A stretch of DNA of 64,000 nucleotides from Gavia stellata (taxonomy: Eukaryota; Chordata; Aves; Gaviiformes; Gaviidae), in NCBI RefSeq assembly GCF_030936135.1, contig NC_082596.1, forward strand, positions 96,332,449-96,396,448, given 5' to 3'. The position numbers and the translations under genes are program-made. Below the pieces are notes generated by a model. It was not told where the DNA came from. It ran no database searches and worked only from the letters and a program-made list of their open reading frames with translations. Positions 1-14,079 of the stretch are shown in pieces (position 1 is the stretch's first letter; each line of letters starts with the position of its first letter).

Positions 1-2269
<2,269 letters not shown>

Positions 2270-3111
2270 TTAGATAACTGCAGAAGACTACTCAAAGGTA
2301 TACACACCAGCTACTCAAAACAGAAGGTTTATGTAATGAGCAAACAATATACAATATTCTAATCAGCCTCATTCTTATGCTAGGATATTTTCTTCCAACA
2401 TTAAGTTTTCATTGCAGGCACCTGCATTGCAACTAAGCAGGCTATGAGAAGTTCTGGATATACTACTCTAAAAGGTTCGACAATTATTTGAAGGGAAACT
2501 AGAAAAAAGTTTCACTGCAGTAAGTAACATAACTGATGAAAGCCCACCTGGGTTTGAAAGAACTGTATGATTTCTCAAATGCACAGGGCTTACTCATTTT
2601 TATAGACTGAAACATGATATAACAGTTTAAGCTAATGCTTAGTGCTTCTGAATCTTCAAGTTATTTAAGGTACTTTAATTCTAATGGCCTTCAGAATAAA
2701 TATCAGTCATTATATAGAACGTACAACTCATAATTCATTTCCATGTTCTGAATGTTATTTCAGGACAGCATTAAGCGTTACAGCCTGCAACTGAGCTAAT
2801 GCAGCTCCTACTCCTTTTATTTAGGAGGCTCACTCTGTATCAGCTCTGCTGAAAGAAGAATGCCCAGTGCCAGTTCTTGTCTACTCTAGGGATTTTCAAC
2901 GTAAACCCGAGAGCCACTTGCACTCCACTAAAACTAACTCTTCTGAATGCATCGCCCTCTTCACAGCCCTTTGCTCCAAAGGCAACTTGGAAGCAGGTCT
3001 TTGGCCAGATGACTTCTTTTAGCAGCAACCTGTTCAAATAAGCTCAGTCTCTCCCAGGCACACCAAAATCCCTCAATCGTTGTGTGAAAGTCACACATGG
3101 GGTCATAGGAC

Positions 3112-3138
3112 TTTTTTTTAAAAAAAAAAAAAAAAAAA
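3112..3138. repeat. T8-A19 homopolymer tract
   Basis: Eight T (3112-3119) are followed directly by nineteen A (3120-3138), then GA-rich sequence. This is a simple low-complexity tract within RANBP9 intron 1. It could be the A-tail of a decayed retroposed sequence, but I see no recognisable body upstream. Confidence 0.9.
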
Positions 3139-4248
3139 GAGAGAGCAAGGTGGAAAGTATATTGGATCCTAGCAAGAGGCATTTCAATAAGATGGCAGCC
3201 AGGAACAGATTGTCATTGCCGTAAGAATAACTCACACAGATCCCATGCCCACTCTCCGTGTGGATCTGAGGCATGATGAAGAGATGACTGTTTTGAGTGT
3301 GCTGTACGAATCACTTGGGCTGCAGCACTCCAGCTGTCATCTCCAGTCCAGACAGGGAGGCCTACTGCACCTGCATAGCAATTGATCTGCATATGGCATT
3401 AACACTGGAATTATTGCTCAGGCACAGATTAATCATGTCTCATGTGCAGCAAGGAAGAAACTGCCCGAAAATGACAGCATAGCCAGCCAGAGAGAGCAGG
3501 CACACCTGACCTACACTACTGAGCCTCTAACCACAGAGCCCGCTAGTGTAAATGTTGATTAAAAAACAGTAAAGGCTTATCTGCCTGTAGAGCTAGCACC
3601 GACCATCTCTTACCAAATGGCATATACTCAGCCAAGGATAACTCTCCATTTCACCACTGCCGTGCATTTGCATCCAAAACTTTGCTAGCACAGCACGAAT
3701 TCTTCATTCATTGAGATTAGGTTTAACCTACAAAGTTTTTCTGACGTAATTAGTTCACCTCAGTGTGTTACTACCTTAAGGCAACTAGCCAGTTATCTTA
3801 CTTTTCTGGGTGCAACTGCATTGCTTACTTCAATGTGTCATTACTGAACATTTTATATAAAGAGCCTTCGATCACCTCACAGGTTTTACAATATTCAGCT
3901 TATTACCTACCTTCAGCATGTTGTTTTCAGAAGTCTCACATGCGGAAAAAACAGTAACTGACTCCTCCATACACAAGACAGCATGCATGTTTTATTGTTC
4001 ACCACTTTTAAGTTATTTCCTCAGGCTGTGTCAACCGAGGTAATAACCAAGTACATAACCTTAGAGCTTCCATAGGTTTGTTTGGTTTTTGAAGTGCTGG
4101 TAGCTCACTATTTAGCTACTATAAATTAGATTATCATTCCTATGTATGCAGAGATCCTTCAACTAAAAGGCACCCAAAACTTTATGGGCAGAACATTAAA
4201 CTCCTGAGAGATCCCTTAAATTCAGACAGCTCTGATTAAATGATGGGC

Positions 4249-4267
4249 GGGGGGGGGGGGGGGGGGG
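4249..4267 (+). repeat. Poly(G) run of 19 bases
   Basis: An uninterrupted run of 19 G lies in otherwise AT-rich intronic DNA. On the transcribed RANBP9 pre-mRNA this reads as poly(C). The G strand could form a quadruplex. Runs of this length are prone to length change and sequencing error, so the exact count is uncertain. Confidence 0.9.
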
Positions 4268-7200
4268 AAGATACTTTCTTTTTAAATGTCCTTAGGTTTT
4301 TACTTTAAAATAGACTGCAAAGAAGTTGGTTGCTCTACACACTTGACATTCTGTGTAGTTTCAGTCTGAGTCAGTCTCCTTATTTGGGCAAGTCTTCCAC
4401 ATAGAAGACTAAAGTAGTAGGAACTAGCCAAATATTCTTGAAAATGTACATCTATTACCCAGCAGACTTTGTTTTGCAAAATCACAATCTAAGTATTTGG
4501 AAAAAATGCCAATGTAAGGTATTCTTAGCACCTCTTCCTGAAACTAGTCCCCTTTTCCCACCCCTTCCCCAATCCAGGCAGCTATCTGCAAGGACATACC
4601 ATGAACCAGATTGATTAGCAGATCGGGCTTTAAGAAACCTACCCAATTTTTTTAAGCAGCAGATCAGTTCCCTGCTCCGGTTCACAACAAAGCCACACAC
4701 AGCTGCCACACTGCAAGTAAGAGGTGGACACAGGGGCAGAAGTAACAGGATACCTTACCAGTATTGCCAAACACTTCATGTGGTGAAGCAACACGCTTGG
4801 GGAAGTCAGTGCCCAAAACTACTTTCATCCCATTAAAACAGCAGACACCCTAAATTTAGAACTGCTGTCCTTTTAATATCATCTCCTATGAATCCCATTT
4901 TACTACTTGAGTATGCTGCTTTTATTTGTAGATACATACAGTTATTATTTCTAACAGCAAATTCAACAGCATCAAGCAGTTAACTACTTTCAAATACTCC
5001 AAACACCTCTACATTGTCTCAACGTGCTAGTTGAGACTTTCAGTACTTACAAGCTGCATTGGATTACACGAGGAGTCAAGAAATACTAGTTATCAGACAG
5101 CTTTCAAACAAGAAAGAGGCTGTTTACAGAGCAGGTAGTTGAACTGCAGAACTTCTTACCAAAGGATATTAGAGACGCTAGTGTTTAAGTGGACACCAGG
5201 CAAGCTCCTAGAACAGAAATTAACGGAGAAACTGCCTTCAACTCAGGATGTCCTTCAGCTTAAAATGGCTGGAAACTGAGAGGGAAAAACACAGGCACGC
5301 CACATACACCCAACATGTTTTTAGATTTTTCCGTAGGCACTCACTTATGGCCACTGTCAGTGATGGGACACGGAGCTGAGTGGCCCATCAGCTTGACATT
5401 ATATACCGCTGCCACGTTCTTCAGTAAGCTGAATCCCCACCTCCTTGCTTTGAATAAAAAGGAGCTTCGACACCCAACTCTGAACTTCTTCAGGAGTTTG
5501 GAACCTCCAATTCAGTAGACCATATGAACACTGCCCTATGTTCCCTAAAACAGACCTCTTTCACAGTCGCAAGCTACAGTTAAAGTATTTAAAAGAACAC
5601 TTTTAAAGTATGTACTATTTAACACTAAAAATTAATCATTTTCAGCATTAAAAAGAGAATTCTGCAAACAGCTACACTGGGGCAGAGATGGGAAAACAGG
5701 TGTACAAAGCTTGACCTTTACACTGTAAGCCAGATCATAGGTAAGTTCAATTACCAGAACTGTTTTCGATTGGGCTTTCATTAAAAGTGTTTTAACAACC
5801 ACGAGTTGACCATGCTTAAGGAGTAAAGCTTTATTTTATTTTTTAAGCAATCATTCACACCAATAATTTTTACTACAAGTAGTATCATTAGTCCTTTAGC
5901 AAAATTAAATTGAAATTAATCTAAATTTAAATTCCATCTACTCGAAAAAAGCCAATTCAGATAAAACCATATTTGGAGAAGCCATTTCAGCTTTCAAAAA
6001 GATAATCTTTGAACCTAAATCTAAGTGTGTGATGCATACGCACTGAATAGTCCAAAAGAAGTTTATGGGAGTGCCTGCCTAGACAAAAGTAAGCGAGTTT
6101 ATACAGTTTAAATTCTTAAGCGAAGTTTACATAAGCTGAACAACAGTTATTTCCAACAGGTCATTCAATGACTTGCTCACACTGCCAAAAATAAAATAAT
6201 CAAGGCCTAATCTTCTGTTGAATTAATTAGGAAAGTTTCACTGAGAAGAGGAAAAAAAAATTGCGCAAATTACTGATTTCACTTCAACTTTCCCCCCAGT
6301 TTAAAAAAAGCAAGACATCTCAGAGCTACCAAGGTGTCCAAAACAGGCATACTGTACTGTACTGAATGTACTTCAAGTGTTTTCTGCCAGGAAAATTGAC
6401 ACCATCCTTGTATCACTGAATGACAACACAGAACTATTACTACAGAATCCTCTTCTGTTTGTTATAGAAATTGGGATGCACAGTTTGCACTGAAAAATAA
6501 AATCGATTAATTTTTTTTTTTTTAGTTTGGCACTAGAGACAGTTCAAAGGCAACTGCACTGTAAATAAATGTCTGGCTGAGATTTCCTGGCCTGCGATAC
6601 ATTAGAAAAAGTTCACGCAATGGCAGCTTACTCAAAATTGCGTAACTTTCCTCAGCTTTTTTTGGACAATTGTCACAAGACTAACTTAAGTGAAGTTACT
6701 ATAGGACTTTCCATGATTTCAGCACTAATGATTTAGTCTGTTTACCTAATTCTGTATATAGTTTCCTTCACGGTTACAACTTGCGTTGAGTCTGTATTTT
6801 TACCTCCTTATACTACATAGCATAGATTATTATCTGCTGGAAACTGAACTTGTCTGTCCAGTGGAACTTCATATCACATACAGCATTTATGAAATCCCTG
6901 TTTTTCAACAAGATCCATGTGTTAATTCTGAATATTTTAGAAATACATAGGAATATTTTTAAAGATGTCTTACCTTTATAGCTATGTATTTTGTGCGGTA
7001 ACTGCTTTACACGTAGCATACACTTGCCTGAACTCTTATACTTTCTTTACCGCTTACCTACAGCTCAGAGCTGTTAATATTACAATTAACTGAAATGACA
7101 AATTTTTTTCTGGTACTGTTTTTCTCATCTCCCTTACGCAGCTATACCACGAACAACAGTCACTAGGACAGCGTTACCTTTCTATCAGCTTGCACAGCTA

Positions 7201-10200
7201 ACTGGCAGCAAGACAGAAATGTACGTCTGTCCATCTAAAACGCAAAAATACACTTGTGTATAGTCTTTAATATATTACAGTATCACTGATGCCAACATAT
7301 ATGTATCTCATATCCAGATTTTGACAAAACTTCCTAATCAAGAGCCAGAATTTGTAAAAGTATAACAGAATAGCTCTCTGCAGAATGGTAAACAACACAG
7401 CAGCCAATGCATCTTCCCTTCAACCACCTCCCCATGTATGTTTTCCTTTTATTTCTTAAGTAACACTATGATTCTGAGACATAACAGAAAAGAGCAGGGA
7501 CCCTTGGGTTTTGTTGACCCCCAACCAAATTTAAAAGTGCTGTTATCCTGATGCTAGACTGTACTCCTTTCTTTAAACCTCCACTGCTTGATCAATGCCT
7601 GGTTTTTGTTGCAGTTTTGATTTTTAAGCACTCTCTAGGATGCTTGCAAAAAGCTTCAGGTGCACAAATGCAGTACACAAAGCATCACAGCTGCAATGGG
7701 TAGAGACACCTACTGCAGCTCGTGTTTCCATGCAAGTTGTCCACTGGTATGCAAGAAAATGAAAGGAATCTTCAAAATTACATAGAAAGGACCATCATTC
7801 CTCTCACAAACCCACGTAACAAAAATATCACTGCTTGCAATACATCAGCACATTAAAATTATGAAGCTAGTTATATGAAAAAATTATTTTGAAAGCTTTT
7901 GCTCTGATTGTTCCCACCCACCCACTTTTTCAGAGGCAAGCATCCCCACCACGTCCAGGGTGGCAGGAAAGCACTGATGTTACCAATTTCTACCTCCTAT
8001 CAGTCACAGACAGGAGGAAATTACTCCAGAAAAACAGCTCTACAGCCAGAAATATACAGAGGCAGCAGAGAAAGCTTAAGTGTACAAGGTACCACTAGTA
8101 CAGTAATAGAAAACAGTAAGAATTGCTTTTGATTACTGGCTTCTTCGGACAGATGTGTCTCCTCTCCCTTCCCTGAGTATTTTGGTCAAGAATACAACCC
8201 ATCTTTATCCATGCTCAATGTGCAATTCAAACCTCCTTTCAACAAAAATGTCTACCGTTCTTTCACCACTACTTGGATAACTTCAGAAGCAGTGAAAGTG
8301 CCAATATTCCACAAGAAGATACTTTGAGTGCTTTCTTTTGAGACCTCTGTTTGCAACCGATTTGTAGAAACAACATTTCACAGTGCTAGGCACATTCTTA
8401 CTTGCTATCTTCGCTTATTCTCCTCACTGAACCTCCTCATTTTCTTCCCTTTTATTGCATTCCGAAGGCTCCAGCAGGGAGAAAAGGCAGCAGATGTTTC
8501 AGCGGCTTTTCTCCCCCCAGTTCCCAGGTAGGAATGCCCTGATACCATTCATTGCTTAGCCCAGTTAGCAACTCCAGGTGCCAGGCTGGTAACACATAGA
8601 TAGAGCTGCCCTAATAGCCACCTTCATTAAATTACCAGGAAGAAAGAATGGGCCACTTAAGAGGCCACTCGCTCCCATTTGCAGTTAGAAGAAAGAAAAG
8701 GGTGTACATGTTATATTGGCAACTCTCCTTTTCACAGTCCTCTGGGCCAGTCTAGGAACTCTTCAACCTTCATCACTTACTATTATTTAAGAGCTAGAGT
8801 AAAGGTATTCTATTATTATAACCTACTAACTGTGCTTTATGATTTCTGATAGAATATCCACAGTATCTCCTATGTTACCTATACTTCAGAAACATGCTGA
8901 GCCTCTTGTAATTTCTTTGAGGTAATGAATTTCTTTTTTTAACACTAAGGCAAATGAGAGAAGTGAGGAAAAACAGGGATAGCACAAAGAAAGCTTGAAA
9001 ATATACTTCTACAATTACACTGTCGCACCACAGAGGTTCCATCTCTAAATTCTAGTTCATGAGCAAAAAGAGTTGGTCAAAGCAAAACAAACTAGCAGAA
9101 GGACTTGATGGTCATAAAACCACGATCATCTTCTAAGGAAAAAAAAAACCAAAACCGCTGCCACTAAGCACCAGAAAATACAAAATGCTTCTAAAAACAT
9201 AAGGTCATAAAACACTGAACAAAAGCCAGTAAATGCGGAGTTGAGTATTAAATAACGTGTCCTTAAATCACTCAGTGCTTCCCAGAAACCTGCTCTATAG
9301 TCATCAACCTCCTTTATTATCTTTGTATGGTGCGTTAAACTTAGCATTTTTAACAGAGTATTTTGTATGTAATAAAAAAGCCTCTCTATTAAAAAGTCTC
9401 TGAGAGTACATTTAGTCCTTTCATGGCAGCCAAATCCTGCCATGTGTTTGTGCTGCCGTTTTCCTCCTCCGATTCAACAGTAACATGTTTATCGAGATTT
9501 CACTTGAATTTCTCCACTGTAAACTCTGAGAAAGTGTAATTGCAAGGTTGTTTTTTTCCCCTCCCATCAGGTTCATTTGGCTACCGACTGACAAACGATC
9601 CAGTTCTTCACAGCCAACTCCGAAGTGGGTTTGAATCCACGACACTTCTACTTTAGGACTTGGGCCTAGAACACCAGATGTGTCTGTGTTTTTTCAGGTC
9701 AGAGCGTACCCTTATGCTTCCAGGTTTTATGACATTTTGTAACAATCAACAGAAGTTTTTCTTCTGTTGCCTCTCGCTGCTTTATACAAAGGCATACTCT
9801 GAGTTTTACCTTTTCTTTGAAAATCAGTAACTTTAGCTATAAACCGTCTAGGTAGAAAGTTACAAAGTCAGCTTTATTAATAAAAGTCCTATTGTTATTC
9901 CTTCCCTCAAATCACTCTGTAGCCTGTACAACAATTAGGCAAGACTATTACCAGTGACTTTAATTCCATTTTTCACAGTTTAAAAATAAACCCTGTTTTT
10001 CTCTGTGCTTTCCCCTCCCGTCATTTCCGTGTTTAATAGCTTAACGCTTGCTCCTCTTAACTCCGTTTAACCCTTGCTCTTCTCGAGAGAAAAAAAAAGA
10101 GCCAAGCCACTTCTTCCCTCGCTCATTACCATAAACAGGACACGTCATGCCGATTCTCCTTTATTCTCCTGCCTCAGACCCAAACCTCCTGGCGATACCT

Positions 10201-10253
10201 GAATCCAGGGAGGAAGTCTCGGAGTTTACATAATGCCCACTCCAGAAGCGTAA

Positions 10254-10268
10254 GGGGGGGGGGGGGGG
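10254..10268 (+). repeat. Poly(G) tract at CpG island edge
   Basis: Fifteen G in a row are followed closely by C runs (10281-10290 region), so the strand could fold as a G/C hairpin or a quadruplex. The tract lies in RANBP9 intron 1 about 290 bases past the exon 1 donor. Length is probably polymorphic. Confidence 0.85.
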
Positions 10269-10555
10269 CGGCCCCTTGCCCTCCCCCCCCCGCCCCGCGA
10301 CAGAAACGGGGGGAGGGGGAAGGAGAGAAAATAAAGCTGAAATAAGGAAAAAACAAGACCCTTCTCTCCACGCTGCGGGCAATTTAGGGGCTCGGAAAAC
10401 ACCGAAGGAGAAGAAAGAGGGAGAGGAGCGTGTGTTATTTCCTGTTATTGTTACTCCCGTGCCCGCTGCTCCCCGGCCCGCAGCCCCCGGCCCCGGGAGG
10501 GCCCCCGCGCTCCGCCGGGGCAGGGGGGGTGGCGGCGGCCCGGGCCGGCCCTCAC

Positions 10556-11003
10556 CTTTGTAGTGTACCCGCAGGTTGTTCTGGGAGAGGCCGATGTAAC
10601 TGAATTTGTCCTTCGGGCTCCAGGAGCGGGGCAACGGCGTCTCCTGCTCGTCCACGGCCGGGTAGAGCCTCTTCAGCCGCCGCTTCAGCTCCTTCTCCTG
10701 CTCGTTCAGGGCCGGGTCGCCGTGCGGGAACGGCGCCGGGGCGCTGGTGCCGCTGCTGCTGCTGCTCCCCGCCGACAGGCCCAGCGCCGCGCCGGTACCG
10801 CCGCCTCCCGTCGCCGCGGGCCCGCTGCCGGCGGCGGCGGCGGGTGGCGGCGGCGCAGCGGTGGCCGGCGGCGGCGGCGGCGGGTGGAGCAGGAGTGCGG
10901 CGGCCGGTGCGGGGCCGGGGTTGGCGGACGGGATCCCTGGCGCCGGCGAGGGAGCGGCGGCCGCCAAGGGGAGCTGCGGCGGCGGCGGCTGTTGCCCGGA
11001 CAT
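10556..11003 (-). CDS. RANBP9: RANBP9 coding exon 1 (Ran-binding protein 9)
   Basis: RANBP9 (RanBPM) is a scaffold of the CTLH/GID E3 ubiquitin ligase and binds many receptors and kinases. This exon codes residues 1-149 plus one base. It begins [10 protein letters not shown], continues through a Pro/Ala/Gly/Ser-rich disordered region (about residues 5-92, with a PPPPPP run and a five-serine run), then the highly conserved block [40 protein letters not shown] and QNNLRVHYK. The splice donor GTGAG follows directly. I chose the ATG at 11003 because MSGQ is the family's usual start and an in-frame TGA lies 17 codons upstream at 11052-11054, with no other ATG between. A longer in-frame reading exists only from a GTG at 11033 and is not supported. 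The Pro/Gln-rich tract known in mammals looks shorter here and lacks a long Gln run. SPRY, LisH, CTLH and CRA domains are encoded further left. Confidence 0.96.
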
Positions 11004-11100
11004 CCCGGCTCCGGCCTCCTCCTCCGCCGCCACCTCCGGCGGTCGCGACTGTCACCGGACGGGCCCGGGGCGGAGCGACGGGCAGGCCCTGGCGCTGCGG
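11004..11100 (-). promoter_or_regulatory. RANBP9: RANBP9 5' UTR, proximal part
   Basis: This is the sequence just upstream of the start codon on the minus strand. The base at -3 is G, a favourable Kozak context. An in-frame stop TGA at 11052-11054 closes the reading frame upstream. The sequence is extremely GC-rich and would be structured as RNA. The 5' limit is arbitrary, because the transcription start is not visible. Confidence 0.6.
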
Positions 11101-11394
11101 AGCGAGGCGGCCGCCGGCGGGTCACCCCCAACCGGAGCGTCTCGGAAGGGGGCGGGGTGGGAGGGGGGCGATGACGACGACGACGGCGGCGGCGGCGACG
11201 GCCCACGGGGCTGCCCGATGGGAGCGGGGGGCGTCGCGGGGTGCGGCGGAGCCGGGCCGGGCCGAGGCAGCCGCGGGCGGAGGGAGCGAGTGAGGCGGGG
11301 AGAGCAGCGGCGCCGGGCGGAAGCGAGGCGGGCGGAGAGCGCGCGCCAGGCGCCGCGGCAGGGCTGGCTGCTCCCCCCCCTCCACCTCCCGTCT

Positions 11395-11409
11395 CGCGCG
11401 CGCGCGCGC
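11395..11409. repeat. (CG)n alternating tract
   Basis: Fifteen bases of strictly alternating C and G lie about 390 bases upstream of the RANBP9 start codon. Alternating CG is the classic Z-DNA-prone sequence and is often found in active promoters. It could equally be a chance result of very high CpG density. Confidence 0.8.
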
Positions 11410-11649
11410 TCTGTCCAGCCCCGGCGCGAGGCGCCGCCGTGCGTCCCCGAGTCAGCTGCGTCCGGGTCCCTGCCCCGCCCGCCCTCTCCGACGGCGCGAG
11501 GGCGGGGAGAAGGGGCGGAGCCTCCGCCCCTCGGCGGGCGCGAGGCCGGGCGGTTGGGCGGGCGGTGCGCGGCGAGGCGCGAGGGCGGTGGCGAAGCGCT
11601 GAGGGAAGGTGGGGGGGAGGGGGTAGGTGTCGCGGCGGCGGCAGCTTGT

Positions 11650-11688
11650 GCCGCCATCGGTGATGGCGGGTGGAGAAAATAGATGGCG
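11650..11688. promoter_or_regulatory. Inverted pair plus third YY1-like motif
   Basis: CCGCCATC (11651-11658) and GATGGCGG (11662-11669) are perfect inverted copies separated by three bases. A further GATGGCGA lies at 11682. GATGGCGG is the core of the YY1 motif (AAGATGGCGGC), which is commonly near transcription starts of housekeeping genes. The arrangement is seen directly; YY1 binding is inferred. Confidence 0.5.
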
Positions 11689-11904
11689 ACAGGCCGGTCT
11701 CGCGTCTGGGGTGGCTGGGAGGCGGCCTCCTGTCAGACCCGGCCCGTCTCTGCGGTCTGCTCTCGCGTCCGGCCCCGCGGGCCGCGCTAGGGAACGGGGG
11801 CAAGGGGAAGTGCCACGGAGAGCAGGGCAGGGCGGCCCACAGGAGACGGGGAGGTTTGGGAATGCCTCGGCTGACGAGGACAGGAGGAGCAGAACAGTGA
11901 TCCT

Positions 11905-11917
11905 GGGGGGGGGGGGG
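11905..11917 (+). repeat. Poly(G) run of 13 bases
   Basis: Thirteen G lie at the right edge of the CpG island, followed by a G4 and then a T8 run. It marks the boundary between the island and AT-rich intergenic DNA. Confidence 0.85.
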
Positions 11918-13224
11918 TGTTCGGGGTTTTTTTTCCTCCTTTGGTGTGTGCTTTGAGGGATATTTTTGCCTATACTTAATGTCACTGATTAATAAGCGGT
12001 GGCCTGCATGGGTATTTTCACGTGGCAGCGATGAAAGAGAAACATCTACAGACAGGCGAGCACAACTTTGAAAACATCAGAAGAGGGAAGGATATTTTAC
12101 AGGCAGGTCTAGAACCTGAAATGTTGGGCACTTCACAAACCATTTCCAGCTGCCAGCCTGTTGGAGAACAAGTACCGAAGCAGGAAATAGAGGAGGTTAA
12201 TTATTGCTTCACCTGTGTGAAATGGCTGGTGAGGTAATGCAGGTGTGACACTCACAAAGGCTTGTAAGAAGCTAAGCATTTCTTGCCAATGGTGACCAAA
12301 ATACCTTGTCACACGAGACCGCTCCATGATGTCTAGTAGCATCTATGGCTGGACAGAATGCAATTATCTAAAAATACCCTATCAAAAGGAGCTGCAAACT
12401 ACAACAGTAGAAATGTCAAGCATGGATGTCAAAACACATACAGAATCATGCCTGATGGTCAATCACCCTGGCACTGGTACACTATCTCCCACTAGATCTA
12501 AGCTTGCTTTCTAATATCTAGAGGTTGTAAACCATGAAGCTTAGTAGTTTAGAGTAAAATATAAATAAAAAAACCCACTATTATTTGGCTAACATAAACT
12601 TTGGGGAATATATTTGTTATATTAATAAGTGCAGATGTGTCTTAACTCTTTTTTTAATTTCAGTAAATTTTTCACCATAGTTACTTCCTGAGTCGTGGCT
12701 CACTTAGCATTTGTGCAAAACTGCCATGTCACCCATTTTGAGATTGCCACCATCAAGTTCCTGTTTCTTGTACAATAAGACAGGAAAGCAGGTGTTTCTG
12801 TGCTTAATTCTTGACATTATTCCCTACCCTGATTGCTTTTATGCTGTCGTTTACTACCTTCCTAGGATAAATAATCCCAGTCTATCAAAACGTTCTTTTT
12901 TATAAAAGTCTTTCCCCCAAAACATGCCCGCAGACAGACTCATCCGCATCACTTTTTCTGAGGTAGGATATACTGTAGACTACGCCAGAGGAGAAAATAA
13001 ATTCTTTTATGTAGAGGTATTCTAATACTCTGTAATAACCAGTATGCTATTTACTCCTCCCATGTTCTATTAGGTTATTTGTTTTCTGACTACAGCTTCA
13101 CGAAGATTAGAGAGAGCACACAGATATTTACATAAATGCCCAGTTTCTGCTTTTCAGTTGACGTAAATGAATTGGAACTTGTCAGATTTAGAAGGAGTAC
13201 TCATGTTCCTCTCTAACATGCGTT
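11918..13224. other. Intergenic, right flank of the CpG island
   Basis: GC content falls quickly. A 71-codon plus-strand open frame at 12022-12237 has no recognisable family. Divergent promoter transcripts would start nearby and run to the right through this stretch, but I see no clear exon. Part of 12.7-13.2 kb may be more of the ancient CR1 that follows, too diverged to call. Confidence 0.5.
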
Positions 13225-13645
13225 ATTTTGCATTTTCAATATTGAACTGAATTCACTGCTACATGATCTATTCTATTTCTTTAGGACTTCCTCATCATCA
13301 CAGTCCCCTCTTGTCTTGCTTAACTGAAATAATTGTGACAGCTGCAAATTTTACTATCTCACAATACAGTCCTCTTTCTAGATCAGTGGTGAATACAGCA
13401 GCAATACGAGACTTGCTGCAGAGCCCTGACACAGGCTGTCGTTAACCTTCCGCCATCGCAGAAACTCGCAGTTGAATTCTGCTCTTTGTTTTCCATCTCC
13501 AGTTTTTGAGCCGTGATAGTACTTTTCTTCTTGCCCAGTGATTACTTAGCTGCTTGAGTTGTCTCTGGCTTAGGGATTTAATCAAAGGCCTTTTGAAACA
13601 CTGTAAAACATGAACTAGTCCACCAAAATATCTTTGGTTTTTGGG
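13225..13645 (-). mobile_element. Ancient CR1-type LINE fragment
   Basis: The plus strand here reads like the reverse complement of an old amniote CR1 internal region. The order of recognisable pieces is: a GAACTGAATT start, a GACAGCTGCAAATTTTACTA stretch (the usual 'atcatctgcaaactttgcca' region), a 'cctctttctagatcagtggtgaata' equivalent, a GAGCCCTGACAC stretch (the usual 'gacccctgggggacacc' region) and an AATCAAAGGCCTTTTGAAA stretch. It is heavily diverged with many indels, so it is long dead. The family assignment is from memory of the consensus and the ends are approximate. Confidence 0.6.
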
Positions 13646-13791
13646 TGGGGTTTTTCTTGACACGTTCGAAGAATTTCAATAGATGGATCAGCCAGAAATT
13701 ATTTTGCTTTGCAGAAAAGCCTGGTTAGGCCTCATTTCATATGTAGATATTTTCTTCTGTGTGCCTGTTTTTTATGTGTGTTTAGTTTTAG

Positions 13792-14079
13792 TGACGGTTT
13801 CAACCGAGGAACTGCAGTCCAAGCATTCCGCCAATGCCGGAGGGTATCTGTTTGGCCTCCTGTTGGACATACCAACAGGGTGTCAACATGTCAGACACGG
13901 GTTTTAATGTGAGTGCAGGTGATCAGTTCCCTCCGTCAGTCTGGGACCCAGGTCCTCCAGGCAGACCTGCTGCATGGGCATCAGCTCACTGCCGGTACGC
14001 CCGTCGGCTCTCCTCGGGGAACCTGGAGCCAGAGGAGAGTGGAGCGGAGCCCCTGATTGACACCCTCCAGGCAGTATTG
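13792..14079 (+). other. Exon-like GC-rich segment, possible non-coding exon
   Basis: A 288-base GC-richer block is preceded by a T-rich tract ending in TTTTAG (AG at 13790-13791) and followed by a good donor, GTAAGA, from 14080. One plus-strand frame stays open across most of it, but the peptide (with PGPPGRPAAW and NLEPEESGAE stretches) matches nothing I know. It sits 2.8 kb from the RANBP9 start codon on the opposite strand, so it could be an exon of a divergent transcript. An AATAAA occurs at 14085-14090, just past the donor. This is a suggestion only. Confidence 0.25.

Larger units (their letters stand above)
10240..11890. promoter_or_regulatory. RANBP9: CpG island, RANBP9 promoter, 5' UTR and exon 1
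   Basis: GC content and CpG density rise sharply between about 10.24 and 11.89 kb compared with the AT-rich flanks. The island covers the start of intron 1, coding exon 1, the 5' UTR and upstream DNA. It contains many GGGCGG/CCGCCC boxes (for example near 11472 and 11510), a (CG)n tract, GAC/GGC triplet runs near 11169-11200 and YY1-like ATGGCGG motifs near 11650-11690. I see no TATA box at a convincing spot, so dispersed initiation typical of housekeeping genes is likely. The transcription start cannot be fixed from sequence alone; it lies above 11003 on the minus strand. The island extends about 0.9 kb upstream of the start codon, which would also permit divergent transcription to the right. 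Confidence 0.9.

Noticed and set aside
9126..9443. 105-codon minus-strand open frame with hydrophobic end
   Set aside because: No recognisable family and no usable splice context; AT-rich intronic DNA often gives such frames.
9620..9645. tRNA B-box-like word GGTTTGAATCCACG
   Set aside because: No matching A box, cloverleaf stems or terminator around it.
10161..11033. Longer RANBP9 reading starting [10 protein letters not shown] and running past exon 1 to 10161
   Set aside because: Its first codon is GTG, not ATG, an in-frame stop lies just upstream, and the 3' part reads through the splice donor into intron 1.
10563..11985. Several long open frames (up to 365 codons) on both strands of the CpG island
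   Set aside because: Few stop codons are expected in GC-rich DNA; the peptides are Arg/Pro/Gly/Ala-rich without any domain and overlap the RANBP9 exon in other frames.
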